Notes: a model not told the origin generated them from the sequence alone. A DNA stretch of 64,000 nucleotides from Leptodactylus fallax (GCA_947044405.1 CAMRHE010000077.1:5857501-5921500), one strand, 5' to 3'; counted from the first letter of the stretch, positions 49,101-60,192 are shown. Translations and numbers: made by a program.

Positions 49101-49550
49101 CAGGGGCGCACCCCTAATGAGGTGGCCCTGTCCATCACTGTCTGGGGGCGGTGGAATTTTTTACTTTATATTTACCGTACACCAGTCCAATCCTGGGCTG
49201 GTTTACGAGACCTCTGCATGTCAGCGCAGGCGGTGATACAATGGCGTCATCGCGCCTCCTACGTTGACTCATGGACAAGAAGAGACGGTGGCTCCATCAA
49301 GGCATCACAGGTAGGTGCAGATAACTTTTTTATTTTTTTTTTATTTTTTTTTTTTATATAATATATATAGGCCATAACCTGCTGGAGTATCCCCAGCAGG
49401 TAACAGCCTATTTATTTACCTACCCCGTGTCTGCTCGTGGCCACCTCCACTTTCTCTCCTGCTATGGGACGCAGAAGGGGAAGTGGATGCCACTGTGAGC
49501 AGCCGCAGGCCTCAAATACTATTATTATACTCCGGGGCCTTTTGAGACCC

Positions 49551-49790
49551 CGGAGTATAATAATCGGAGACCCAGGGGAGGTGAGGGAACCTAAGAACCA
49601 ATGGTACTTACCACTCCTACGATCCGATGTTACTTCGAGCAGGCTTGGGCCTTCTTGTGACGTGATCACGTGACGTGTGTGCGCAATTAAACAGGGTCAA
49701 AAGCTGCAGGGAGTGCATCGGTGTCCAGGATAGATAAGTAACACTGATTTTTATGTTTATCACCTCCCCTGGGTCTCCGATCAATATATT
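49551..49790. repeat. Inner module with AGTATAATNATCGGAGACCC termini, second copy
   Basis: AGTATAATAATCGGAGACCC at left, ACCTCCCCTGGGTCTCCGAT at right; hairpins CTCCGGGG/CCCCGGAG and CTGGGGTC/GACCCCAG on either side. Corresponds to 42088-42345. Confidence 0.6.
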
Positions 49791-49846
49791 CTGGGGTCTG
49801 AAAAGACCCCAGAGTATAATAATAGTTCATGGGTGGGCCACTATGG

Positions 49847-50240
49847 GGCATAATACCGTGTGCAGGGGCCACTGTGAAGCATAATACCGTGTGCAGGGGC
49901 CAATATGGAGTATAATACTGTGTGCAAGGGTCACTATGGTGCATAATACTGTGTGCAGGGGTTGCTGCGGAACATAATACCGTGTGTAGTGGCCACTGCA
50001 GGGCATAATACCGTGTGCAGGGGCCAATATGGAGCATAATACTGTGTGCAGGGGTTGCTGTGGAGCATAATACTGTGTGCATGGGCCACTATGGAGCATA
50101 ATACTGTGTGCAGGGGCCACTATGGAGCATAACATCGTGTGCAGGGACCGCTGCGAGGCATAATACAGTGTGCAGGGGCCACTATGGAGCATAATACCGT
50201 GTGCAGGGGCCGCTGCGAGGCATAATACCGTGTGCAGGCT
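49847..50240. repeat. Diverged 31-bp minisatellite in hAT copy 2
   Basis: About 12-13 units of GCATAATACCGTGTGCAGGG plus GCCACTATGGA, the inverse of the unit at 41714-42020, with substitutions between units. Long open frames across it are repeat translations. Confidence 0.92.
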
Positions 50241-51004
50241 CTGCTTTGGAACATTATAGTGAGTGTAAATGGGGCGCTATAAACAGGGGCTATGGCGCCT
50301 GTTTATATTACACGCTGTCTGTTTATAGTGACCGTGTGATGTAATTATAGCCTTGTCACATAGACATGTATAGGACGAGGCTGTAGTTACATTACATGTC
50401 CGCTATGAGATGAATGATACTATGTAAACAGAGAAGCGGTCACGGCACTTACACAGGTACCATTCAAACAGCTGATTGAGCTGTTTGAATGAGCCCCACT
50501 GATTTAGTTTATTAATGACCTGGAAAACCTTTTAATTAGTTAACACCTGGGGCATTATTAATAAGGGGCACTATTTATACATGGTACACACGGACATTAT
50601 TAATATAAAAATGCACTTGGGAGTATTATTCATTATGGGGAGTTATACCATATATTTTATAATTGGGGTAGCAGCAGGATGGGTGTGCAGGTGAGGACAA
50701 TGTGGGTCGGATGCTTGGAAAAGTGAGGAGCCAAAGATGTCTGTGTTACAAACTTTACTACAGAGACAAGTCACAGCTGGAAGAAGTGGTCATGGCGGCC
50801 CAAAGGGAAGAGAAAGGAAATGTGACCGATTAGTCAGAGACGTCACCTGTAAGTCACAAAATGTTACTGCCCTGTATTCACCTAAATGATAGAGGATAAA
50901 TACCTGAGTGATGGGGGTCTGTCTGCTGAGACCCCCACTGAGCCTGAGAATTGGTTTTTTTTCCCCCCACTAGGTGGGAATCCAGCCTGACTGCGGCCAT
51001 ATAT

Positions 51005-51175
51005 ATAGGTGTGTCACTTGGTGGATGGACGAACCTGCGTGGCTCTCATTCACTTCAATGGGAGTGCCAAATATACCCGAAGTCCAGTACTCAGCTATCT
51101 GTGGCGCTCCTATTATAGAGAATGGGGGTCACGTGGGCTCGTCCATCCACCAAGCTGAAGATGTGTGAAGTTATT
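51005..51175. repeat. Imperfect palindrome
   Basis: TCACTTGGTGGATGGACGAA at left and TCGTCCATCCACCAAGCTGA at right, with complementary inner sequence (CACTCCCAT-like and GGCGCTCCTATTATAG). Probably a small MITE within hAT copy 2. Confidence 0.5.
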
Positions 51176-51386
51176 GTCATTGTTAATGCCGTGTTGTTGA
51201 TCTGATACTGAAGTAATACAGGAAGAAGAATTCTTAAAAACTGTTATATAACTTTGTGTGCGACGATAACAGCGTGTGAAGCTAGTAGCATGGAAACTCA
51301 ATTTTTTTTTTTTTTTTTTTTTGGGGGGGGGGGGGACGTCATTCTATAGTCCACCTCAGGCAGCAAAGAGGCTAGGTTCTTTTCTG

Positions 51387-51818
51387 ACCATTGCTATGGA
51401 AACAGACCTCTCCACTTTCTATGTCCTTCTGGATTTCTAAAGTCAACAATGTGATGCATATGGAAAATCTTACCTCTTCCATTACTGATTCTTACGACAA
51501 ATTTTATAAGACTTGGTACTATTGGATGGAATTTCAGACCTCTGCGGAATATTCTAGGCTTCTGTGACAAACTTCTCCCCTTCTGGTGTAATGGCCTTAT
51601 ATTTTCCACGTTCTGCAATGGATCACCTACCTTCCCCTCCAACTATTACCAATTCTCCTACTCTCACCCCCCCAATTTATACTCTTTCTTTTCCCTTTGC
51701 TCTCTTCACTTCCTCTCCCTCCCCTCTCTCTTCTCCTTTCTCCTTTCTCCTCCCTCCTCCACTCCTCTCTCCTCTGCCACACTGGCTTTACACGTTTACC
51801 CTCCTTATCTCTTTCTAC
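51387..51818 (+). pseudogene. L1-clade LINE ORF2 C-terminus and 3' UTR, second segment
   Basis: Resumes the frame broken at 49100: LWKQTSPLSMSFWISKVNNV, then KFYKTWYYWMEFQTSAEYS and TGA at about 51564-51566, characteristic of L1 ORF2 ends. A pyrimidine-rich 3' UTR follows. Interrupted by the gypsy element and probably continued at 58994-59228. Confidence 0.8.
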
Positions 51819-52797
51819 TGTAAGAGACAGCCAATGTTGTCTTAAGCTTCATTTGTCTGTGTAAACTGTTAATGTTGAATGTATTTCTGTGATTCTGTTC
51901 CTTTAAGACAGCAGCCATTGTAATTGTGACATGATGCTGGAGTGAGACCCCCCCCCCTTTTATGTCAGCCTGCCTGTTCTGCAGACAGAGTGTGAGCAGA
52001 GAAGCAGGAAGTGACGAGACAGAGAGCAGCAGCCATCTTGGCAAGTGTTGTATTGAACTGGTGTGGAGATTTTTCTGTACAGCTAAGCTGTATCTTGGTC
52101 CAGAGACAAACAGAGGGTAAAGAGACAACAGGACTAGTGAGTCCACGTGAAAGGAACTGTGCTCAGTGGCTGATCAGTGAGACTGACATTGTGACTGTGT
52201 ATATGGATACCACAGATAGAGACTCGCAGTGCTGTTGATGTACTGGACGGCACCTGCTAAATCCCGGCTTACATCCCAGCTCAGTGTATGGATTCGGCAG
52301 GACTGTCAGTGTGCTGAGTGGAATCTGCTGTTGGATTACATTGCATTCAGTTGGTTTCCCTGTCTGTTAAAGAGGACTTCATTTCTCCCAAGATCCTGAT
52401 AACCGTGAGGAGAGGACGCTTCACTATAAAAGAAAGGACCGACTTTGGGCCCCACCGCGCGCTTCTACGGACTGTAAGCGGTCCACCTGGACCACTGGGG
52501 AAAAGGGGGTGCACCCAAATGTGAAGTCAGGGTCAGTTAGGGATAGTTTTGAGTATATTGTTCATTCAGTGTCCATACTGCAGAAGTGGACAGAGTAAAA
52601 GTAGAAACCATTGCAGAATTTGCCTTGAAATTGTTCATGCTATATTGTATATTTTGCTTGTCTTTAGCCCTGTCATTTTACCTTTAACTAGCCTTTATTA
52701 ACTTATAGTAAATATATATTTTTTTTTCTTGAACTACCGCGTGTGCGTTCATTTCTGGTTGCGGAGTCCAAACCACCTGCCTTGCTCTCGGTTCACA
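51819..52797 (+). repeat. 5' LTR of gypsy element
   Basis: TGTAAGAGACAGCCAATG at the start, CTCTCGGTTCACA at the end (TG...CA). Contains a poly-C tract. Small ORFs within it are duplicated in the 3' LTR and are not genes. Confidence 0.96.
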
Positions 52798-52800
52798 AAT

Positions 52801-52818
52801 TGGCGTAGTCGGCAGGAT
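52801..52818 (+). other. Primer binding site
   Basis: TGGCGTAGTCGGCAGGAT begins 3 nt after the LTR. The TGG start fits a tRNA 3' CCA. The inverse ends CGCCA, as in several vertebrate tRNA-Arg, but the tRNA is not assigned firmly. Confidence 0.65.
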
Positions 52819-52830
52819 CCGCTTACCAGA

Positions 52831-53856
52831 ATGGACGGTGACGCACCCGTTCGGGAGAATGGTGCTGGAGGAAGAATGCCAGCAGGGGCTATAATGAGTC
52901 AGTTAGCTAAATTTGATGGCAATAATATGTCAGTGAGTATGTGGGTGGAACAGATATGAATGATACAACGAATGTACCAGACCGCACCAGAAGTACTAGT
53001 AGAGCTAGCAATATTGACATTACAAGGGGATGCTAAGACCACGGTGATACTGAGGCCATTTGAACAAAGGCAGACATTTGAGCAAGTAGTCCAGATTCTA
53101 GAAACCATCTATGGAGAAACTGCATTGCTGGGGTCTCTGCAGGCTCGGTTCTTCCAGAGGGTACAACAGGAGAATGAAAGCCTTCCCCAATATGCAAATG
53201 CCCTACAAGAACTGCTCCGAGATATTCAAAGGAAGGAAAGAGGGGGCTCGCCAGCCTTCTGTAACCCTGATCGGACTCTCCGTGACCAGTTTGTCCTGGG
53301 GATACGTGACGGCAGTTTAACTGTGACTATGCAGGATTTTATACGACGAGAGACTGATGCTAAATTCCATGATGTACAGGTAGAGGCCATCTCCCGTGCC
53401 AATAGTATGGTCCCGAGGCCGCAGACCGCAGTTGGAGTTACTTTGTCACAGGGGGCTAGTTCTGGCTCAGAGACAGTAGAAAAAGGGACGGTTAAAGAAA
53501 TTCTCACAGTAATGCAGAAACTGCAAGAACAAATGGAACACTTGCACACTCGTTGTGATGAGCAGTCTATGAAAATTGCAGACTTCCAGAAGACTGGAGA
53601 TGAAAGGGTGAGCCATCCACACCCAGCAAGTCAGAATCACCCACCACCCCGCTGGAGGGGTGAGGATAGGACCTACCGAAGGGGTCCAAATCATTTAGTG
53701 CAGTGCTCAGGAGAAATCGAAGGGGCTTACCGAAGGGGCCCAAACAGATGGCCAGAACGACGGGGGATACGCTGCTGGGAGTGTGGATGGATGGGCCACG
53801 TTGCTGCTAGATGTCCAGAGCAGCGACAAACTTATGAGAGACCGCCGTTAAACTGA
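52831..53856 (+). pseudogene. gag of gypsy element (one in-frame stop)
   Basis: ATG at 52831 (MDGDAPVREN) opens a 43-codon run ended by TGA at 52957-52959. The same frame continues directly to the gag stop at 53854-53856 (298 more codons). The rest has a helical capsid-like region, a coiled-coil-like stretch (about 53480-53590) and one CCHC zinc knuckle (CWECGWMGHVAARC) near 53778-53819. The TGA would truncate the protein; it may be a recent mutation or a sequencing error. Confidence 0.85.
53847..53853 (+). promoter_or_regulatory. Candidate -1 ribosomal frameshift site (GTTAAAC) between gag and pol
   Basis: G TTA AAC read in the gag frame, immediately followed by the gag stop TGA (53854-53856). 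A -1 slip at this heptamer enters the pol frame, which is open through the PR start. GTTAAAC is a known functional slippery heptamer in some RNA viruses. A downstream structure was not folded. Confidence 0.6.
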
Positions 53857-56800
53857 AGTCCCCTGCTGCTGAAGGGCGTGTAGTAGGGGAGACTGACAAG
53901 GAGACTATGTGGGGAGAATGCCCTGATGATGACCTGATCGCTGCAAGTCCTGTCATACAGGTGGAAATGGAGGGTATTCCGGTTACCTGGATGATTGACA
54001 CGGGTTCCCAAGTAACGACCTTGAGTAGAGACTGTTATGAACGGTACTTCCGGCAACATGTGAAATATGATCCCCATACATTCGTACGAGTGGTCGCAGC
54101 TAACCAGTTACCAGTTCCGGTCGTGGGAGTGGCCTGGATGAATGTCCGGGTATGTGGCCAAGATCTAGGTAGGAAAGGCATTGTGGTGGTACAGGAGTCA
54201 CATGAAGTAAAGGTCCCTGTCATTTTGGGGATGAATGTGTTAAAAGAATTAGATCAGATCCTCTTTGAAAAGAAAGGTCACGGTTATTGGAAAGAAACCA
54301 CCACCCATTGGCCTACTCAAACAGCTTTCCAGCGGCTGATCCGGACATGTGGCTTACAGAAAAGTTCAGATGCACAGCGTCCTCTGGCTCGAATTTCAGT
54401 TCCTTTGCATACAAAAGTTACACTGCCACCCAGTCGGGAGACAATAGTGTCCATGCCCGTAGGCACCTGTCGGAAACTAGAGGGCATAGCTGTGTTGGTA
54501 GAACCACTGCAGGCAGCCGAAGGAGGTGTTGATCCGCTAGTGGCCCGTTCCTTGGCAATAGTTCGCAATGGAAGAGTACCACTTCGATGTGTAAACACTC
54601 AGGACCAGAGTGTGGACCTGACCCCAGGGAGGCTGCTGGCTAACATCTATGTGACTCCGGAGGAAGTAAGGAAAGTAACTCCAATGCAGCTGAAGCCGAC
54701 TGAAAGGGATGAGTGGACCGTAACTGTGTCCATGGGAGAAGATGAGGAACCCACCTCTGAATGGAATGGCTGTGCAATTCGAGAACAGATGAAGATGGAT
54801 GTAAATTCATGTTCTCTGGAATGGGTGCAGAAGGTAGATGAGCTGTTGTGGGAGAACCAAGCCACCTTTGCACGGTATGCTGAAGATTTTGGATGTACCA
54901 CAGGGATCTACCATGAGATTCCCACAGGAGACACCCCTCCAATTAGAGAGCGCTACCGACAAATTCCTCCACAGTTGTATCAGGAAGTGAAAGAACTGTT
55001 AGCTAAGATGCTACAGGGTGGGATCATCCAAGAAAGCCAGAGTCCCTGGGCGGCTCCTGTGGTGTTAGTAAGAAAAAAAAGATGGGTCCATCCGATTTTG
55101 CGTAGACTATCGGAAGTTAAACGCTTGCACCGTACGAGATTCCTACCCCTTGCCACGGATTGAGGAGTCCCTCTCAGCGCTAGGGAGAGCCCGGTACTTC
55201 TCCTCACTAGATCTGGCTAGTGGGTATTGGCAGGTGCCGATGGCCACAAAAGACAAGGAGAAGACGGCATTCATCTTGCCCATGGGACTATACGAATTTA
55301 ACCGGATGCCCTTGGGGTTGACAAATGCACCCGGAACGTTTCAGCGGTTGATGGAGAAATGTCTCGGTGACTTCAACTTTGAGTTCACTCTCATCTACTT
55401 GGATGACATTATAGTGTATTCTGCGACCTTTGAAGACCATCTCCACCAGTTGGGGCAAGTATTTCGAAGATTGCGGGAACATGGGCTCAAATTGAAACCC
55501 AGTAAATGTCGGTTGTTCCAATCTGAAATTGATTACTTGGGTCACCGCGTATCAGGAGAAGGGGTGAGACCATCAAGAGACAAGATAGCGGCTGTTCAAG
55601 ATTGGCCGATACCGACTACCCTGCGAGAAGTGAGGGCGTTCCTTGGAGTAGCCGGTTACTATCGACGGTTTATTAAGGATTTCGCCAAGGTAGCAGCACC
55701 ACTTAATGCTCTCCTACGAGGCACATCCGGTGGTCCAAAGAACCGGTCCGTGAAGTGGGGACCTGAACAGGAACAAGCCTTCCAGGCATTGAAGGATGCA
55801 CTGACAACAGCCCCAATCTTGGCATATGCTGATTACCACTTGCCGTTCCAGCTATATACAGATGCAAGCCTGTATGGTCTTGGAGCAGTGCTTTCCCAGC
55901 TTCAGGATGGCCAGGAGAGGGTCATAGCGTACGGCAGCCGGTCTTTGAGAGATTCTGAAAGAAACCCCGAGAATTATAGTTCATTTAAATTGGAGCTGTT
56001 GGCACTGGTATGGGCCATGACCGAGAAATTCTCTGAATATTTGACCGGTGCTGAAGTTTTAGTACTGACTGACAACAACCCACTAGCTCACCTGGAAAAT
56101 GCCAAGCTCGGGGCGTTAGAGCAGAGGTGGATAGCCCGAATGTCTACATTCAATTACCGCATTAAGTATCGGTCCAAGACAGAGAACCAGAATGCTGACG
56201 GACTTTCTAGGGTAACTGCCCAGACCCCCACAGAAGACGTGGATCATGAGTTGGAGCATGTGGAGGTACCCGATTTCAGCAGATTTTCACAGGCCTTGAC
56301 CGCCACTAATCAGTTTGAGATGGAGGGGACTGAAATGGCTCCTTTCTTTGGTCCCTCACGACAGGAATGGGCACAGATACAACAGACCCATGAGGGGCTG
56401 GCGCAGATGATCAAGTGTGTTGAGAAAGGCCAGAAGCCCTGTAGAGAGGAAAGAGAACGACTGACACGTGAGATATTATCTGTTTTGAGTCAGTGGGAAA
56501 AGTTGGAGATGAAAAATGGAGTGCTATGCCGAAAGGTCTATTTACCTTCTGAGATCGACATTCGATACCAAATTGTGGTGCCTAGTGAACTGGCTCGCTC
56601 CTTGGCAGTTGAGGCTCATAATAAGAATGGACATTTTGGTCATGAGAAGACCTTTCGTTGGTTACAGCGACTGATTTACTGCCCTGGTCTTCGTCAAATG
56701 GTCGAAGAAGTATGCCGCAGCTGTCGAACTTGTGAGATCCATAAGGCAATAGAACAGAGAGCTCCCCTGCAAACCATCGTGACCCAGGAACCTTTAGAAA

Positions 56801-57996
56801 TCGTCATGATAGACTATCTAATGGTGGGCCCATCCAATAGCGGACACCAGTATTGCCTCGTAATGGTGGATCACTTCACCAAATTTGCGGTGGTAACCGC
56901 CACCAAGGACCAGACAGCTGAGTCAGCAGCTCGTGCTCTGTGCCAAGATTTCATTCGAGTATATGGGTGCCCCCAACGCATCCACTCCGACCAGGGCGCC
57001 TGCTTTGAGGGACACGTAATGAAAGAAGTTCAACGTATCTACGGGATAAAGAAGTCGCACACGACTCCATACCACCCTCAGGGAAATGGGGCCTGTGAAA
57101 GATTCAACAGAACTCTGCTACAGATGCTGCGGACTCTGGAGGAAGACAAGAAGTTACAGTGGCCTCAGTTCTTGTCTGAAATGGTGTGGGCCTATAACAA
57201 TCAGGTCCATTCTACAACGGGGTACTCTCCTTATACACTTCTCTTTGGGCGGTCTGGGCGAAGTATAGGAGAATTACAGTTGAATGATGTGGATGGGTTC
57301 CCTCCGAGGGATCCAACCTCTTGGGTGCGGGCGCATCGGCAGAGACTTGAGACGATCCATCGATTGGTGCGGCAGCGCCTGCAAGAACATCCCCATCCTG
57401 ATAAGACCCCAGTGCAAGAAGCACCATTGCAACCAGGCGACCTGGTGCTAGTTCGTGTCAAGAAACCCCAAGGGAAATTGGAAAGCAGATGGGAGGCTTT
57501 GCCGTATCGTGTTGTTGGCCGCAAGTATGCGAATGGGCCAGTGTACCAGGTCCAGAAAGAAGGAACTGATTGTGTTCGAGTACTTCACCGAAATATGTTG
57601 CGCCTGTGTCATTCTGAAGGGACAAATCACGATTGGCCTGCCAATGTGAATGAGCTCCCACAGTCAGAGAATGGAGGTGCGGAATGGGCCTCCGACGAGG
57701 AGGATGATTGTTGGCCGATCCCTGCTCCTGGGGATGTTCCACCTGTGACTACTGTATCTCCGGCCTGTGCCCCCTCTGGTGCGGAATCCGCTGGTCCTTC
57801 TCAGCCCATAGCTGCAGCACCCCATAATATACCACCGGTCCTCAGACGGACCACTAGGCCAAATGCTGGTATTCCCCCTGTTCGGTATGCGCAGGATGAG
57901 TTTGTTTGGCCTGCCATACATAGGTATACTACCACCCTGTGCATAAAAGTACAACCCTCTGGATATACAGTCATAGGCAGGGACTGCCAATCTTAA
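53855..57996 (+). pseudogene. pol of gypsy element: PR, RT, RNase H, integrase (one frameshift)
   Basis: Protease DTG at about 53997-54005. RT begins near 54910. The frame is shifted by one base at an A8 run (55073-55080) within the RT N-terminal region; the downstream frame is open from there to TAA at 57994-57996. RT aspartates are visible in SLDLASGYW (about 55210) and YLDD (55396-55407). RNase H contains LYTDASLYGLG. Integrase has an HHCC zinc region (about 56610-56750) and a DD35E core (MIDYL, HSDQGACFEG, GACERFNRTLL). A C-terminal extension of about 250 residues follows, with a Pro-rich tail. Apart from the A-run shift the enzyme region looks intact. Confidence 0.9.
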
Positions 57997-58010
57997 AGTG
58001 GGGGGGGAAT
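57995..58010 (+). other. Polypurine tract
   Basis: AAAGTGGGGGGGGAAT directly before the 3' LTR; plus-strand primer site of the retrotransposon. Confidence 0.8.
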
Positions 58011-58011
58011 A

Positions 58012-58989
58012 TGTAAGAGACAACCAATGTTGTCTTAAGCTTCATTTGTCTGTATAAACTGTTAATGTTGAATGTATTTCTGTGATTCTGTTCCTTTAAG
58101 ACAGCAGCCATTGTAATTGTGACATGATGCTGGAGTGAGACCCCCCCCCCTTTTATGTCAGCCTGCCTGTTCTGCAGACAGAGTGTGAGCAGAGAAGCAG
58201 GAAGTGACGAGACAGAGAGCAGCAGCCATCTTGGCAAGTGTTGTATTGAACTGGTGTGGAGATTTTTCTGTACAGCTAAGCTGTATCTTGGTCCAGAGAC
58301 AAACAGAGTGTAAAGAGACAACAGGACTAGTGAGTCCACGTGAAAGGAACTGTGCTCAGTGGCTGATCAGTGAGACTGACATTGTGACTGTGTATATGGA
58401 TACCACAGATAGAGACTCGCAGTGCTGTTGATGTACTGGACGGCACCTGCTAAATCCCGGCTTACATCCCAGCTCAGTGTATGGATTCGGCAGGACTGTC
58501 AGTGTGCTGAGTGGAATCTGCTGTTGGATTACATTGCATTCAGTTGGTTTCCCTGTCTGTTAAAGAGGACTTCATTTCTCCCAAGATCCTGATAACCGTG
58601 AGGAGAGGACGCTTCACTATAAAAGAAAGGACCGACTTTGGGCCCCACCGCGCGCTTCTACGGACTGTAAGCGGTCCACCTGGACCACTGGGGAAAAGGG
58701 GGTGCACCCAAATGTGAAGTCAGGGTCAGTTAGGGATAGTTTTGAGTATATTGTTCATTCAGTGTCCATACTGCAGAAGTGGACAGAGTAAAAGTAGAAA
58801 CCATTGCAGAATTTGCCTTGAAATTGTTCATGCTATATTGTATATTTTGCTTGTCTTTATCCCTGTCATTTTACCTTTAACTAGCCTTTATTAACTTATA
58901 GTAAATATATATTTTTTTTCTTGAACTACCGCGTGTGCGTTCATTTCTGGTTGCGGAGTCCAAACCACCTGCCTTGCTCTCGGTTCACA
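58012..58989 (+). repeat. 3' LTR of gypsy element
   Basis: Near-identical to the 5' LTR. Differences seen by eye: AGACAACC vs AGACAGCC, TGTATAAA vs TGTGTAAA, CAGAGTGT vs CAGAGGGT, TTTATCCC vs TTTAGCCC, plus a poly-C and a poly-T length change. Confidence 0.96.
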
Positions 58990-58993
58990 CTAC

Positions 58994-59228
58994 CTTCCCA
59001 CAGTTTACCTATTTGTGCACTTTGCGGGTTTACTGCCAGTTACTATATATATTTTATTTGCTTTTTGTGGACCTGTATCTATGTTTGTATTGTTCAAATA
59101 CGCTCTGCGTTGATGTTACCCTTTTGTATTTCTGTCTCTTAGCTTTCTGATGTACATTGAAAAATTTTGGTTACTGGAGTATGCTTTAAATAGTCAGAAC
59201 CCGGGCCAGAGCTCCCCAAATATCTCAG
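58994..59228 (+). pseudogene. Probable L1 3' UTR continuation
   Basis: T-rich sequence following the gypsy 3' target duplication, continuous with the segment ending at 51818. It carries no poly-A tail and is cut by the solo LTR at 59229. Assignment rests on position only. Confidence 0.45.
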
Positions 59229-60079
59229 TGTGATGATTCCACGTAAATATGGCTATAACTCAAAGCTGTATTTTGATCTCTGGGTATCGTATCTCCCTCC
59301 TAGTTCCATTGACTCATAATGTGCGCAGCTATAATCCTAGTTGTATGTTATCAGTAGAGGCAACAATATAACAATAGGGCTTTGTATCCATCCCAGAATA
59401 GCTCCATTGAATTCTTACATAGGCCTGAGTGATCAAATAAACATGCATTGTTCAGCCTGGGCTGGTAGATCAGATATGGCTGATAACATTGTATCATTTC
59501 ACTTGGTCTCAGCTCCATACAAAGAATCTGGACTTGAGTGCGTTAGTCAATCAGACTTGCCGTCACAGGTGACCTCATTCTGGGAGGTGGCATAAAGGGT
59601 ATATAAGATGAGGTAAGAGGGAAGAGATTGGAGATTGGGCTGAGACTACAAGGAGAATACTTTGAGACTACAGAGAGACTATTGGGATATACTGTGATGA
59701 GTTGCTGAGATGCTGGAGTTAATGCCGCTGCCTCCACTGGTGATCTCCACATGCTATGTGTGAGTGTTGGACTATAGAGCCACATCCAGGATATGTGTGG
59801 TAAAGTAATCATTTCACTTTTATTCCCTTTTATTTTATTGCACTGTATCTTATAACTAGTAACTGTTAATGCTTGTATATATCTGCATATCTGTTCTGAA
59901 CTGCATGTGTTAGATGTTAATACCGACCCATTTAGGGGTTAATAAATATATAAAATTTAGAAAGCTTGTCTTGTATTTATCTTGTGAACCCAGCACTCAC
60001 TGGCGGTGAGTGTGGTTTTTTATGAAATAAGTCTCAGGTGTGGGCCAACGCGGTGTTGGCGCACTGAGGATCTTTCACA
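59229..60079 (+). mobile_element. Solo LTR (851 bp)
   Basis: TGTGATGATTCC at left and GATCTTTCACA at right, flanked by identical CTCAG at 59224-59228 and 60080-60084. Inside, TATATAAG at 59600 and AATAAA at 59941 are spaced as promoter and poly(A) signal of a retroviral-type LTR. No internal coding region remains, so it arose by LTR-LTR recombination. The family (endogenous retrovirus or gypsy) is not determined. Confidence 0.8.
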
Positions 60080-60192
60080 CTCAGACCCCAGAACAGATAC
60101 CCTAAATTTATTAGACTACAAGTGTAATAAGGCCAGGTCCCTTAAATAATCAGACCAGATTCCCATAAGTTTTATTTTCCAGATTAGTTTTC

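Larger units (their letters stand above)
49101..51386. mobile_element. hAT-type element, copy 2 (2286 bp), inserted in the L1 remnant
   Basis: Flanked by 8-bp ACCATTGC at 49093-49100 and 51387-51394; removing the segment and one copy makes the L1 frame continuous. The left end is CAGGGGCGCACCCCTAATGA; the right end ends in TTCTTTTCTG and is degenerate. The interior from about 49135 to 50240 is the same cargo as hAT copy 1, in inverse orientation, including the minisatellite. The termini differ from copy 1. No transposase. Confidence 0.65.
51819..58989 (+). mobile_element. Ty3/gypsy LTR retrotransposon (7171 bp), full length
   Basis: Two LTRs (979 and 978 bp) flank gag and pol; TSD CTAC at 51815-51818 and 58990-58993. 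Domain order PR-RT-RNaseH-IN with RT before integrase places it in the Ty3/gypsy (Metaviridae) group. There is no chromodomain I can recognise and no envelope ORF between the pol stop (57996) and the 3' LTR. LTRs differ by about four substitutions and two homopolymer lengths, so the insertion is young. It lies in the L1 3' UTR. Two coding lesions are described with the ORFs. Confidence 0.96.

Noticed and set aside
49687..50192. Long minus-strand frames of 121-131 codons rich in LHTVLC repeats
   Set aside because: They are translations of the 31-bp minisatellite; a 31-bp unit cycles through frames and keeps them open by chance.
51805..52238. Open frames within the 5' LTR (both strands), repeated at 57971-58431
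   Set aside because: They are identical in both LTRs, start at arbitrary ATGs and resemble no known protein; they are by-products of LTR sequence.
57997..58011. Envelope gene downstream of gypsy pol
   Set aside because: Only 15 nt separate the pol stop from the 3' LTR; no membrane-protein ORF exists.
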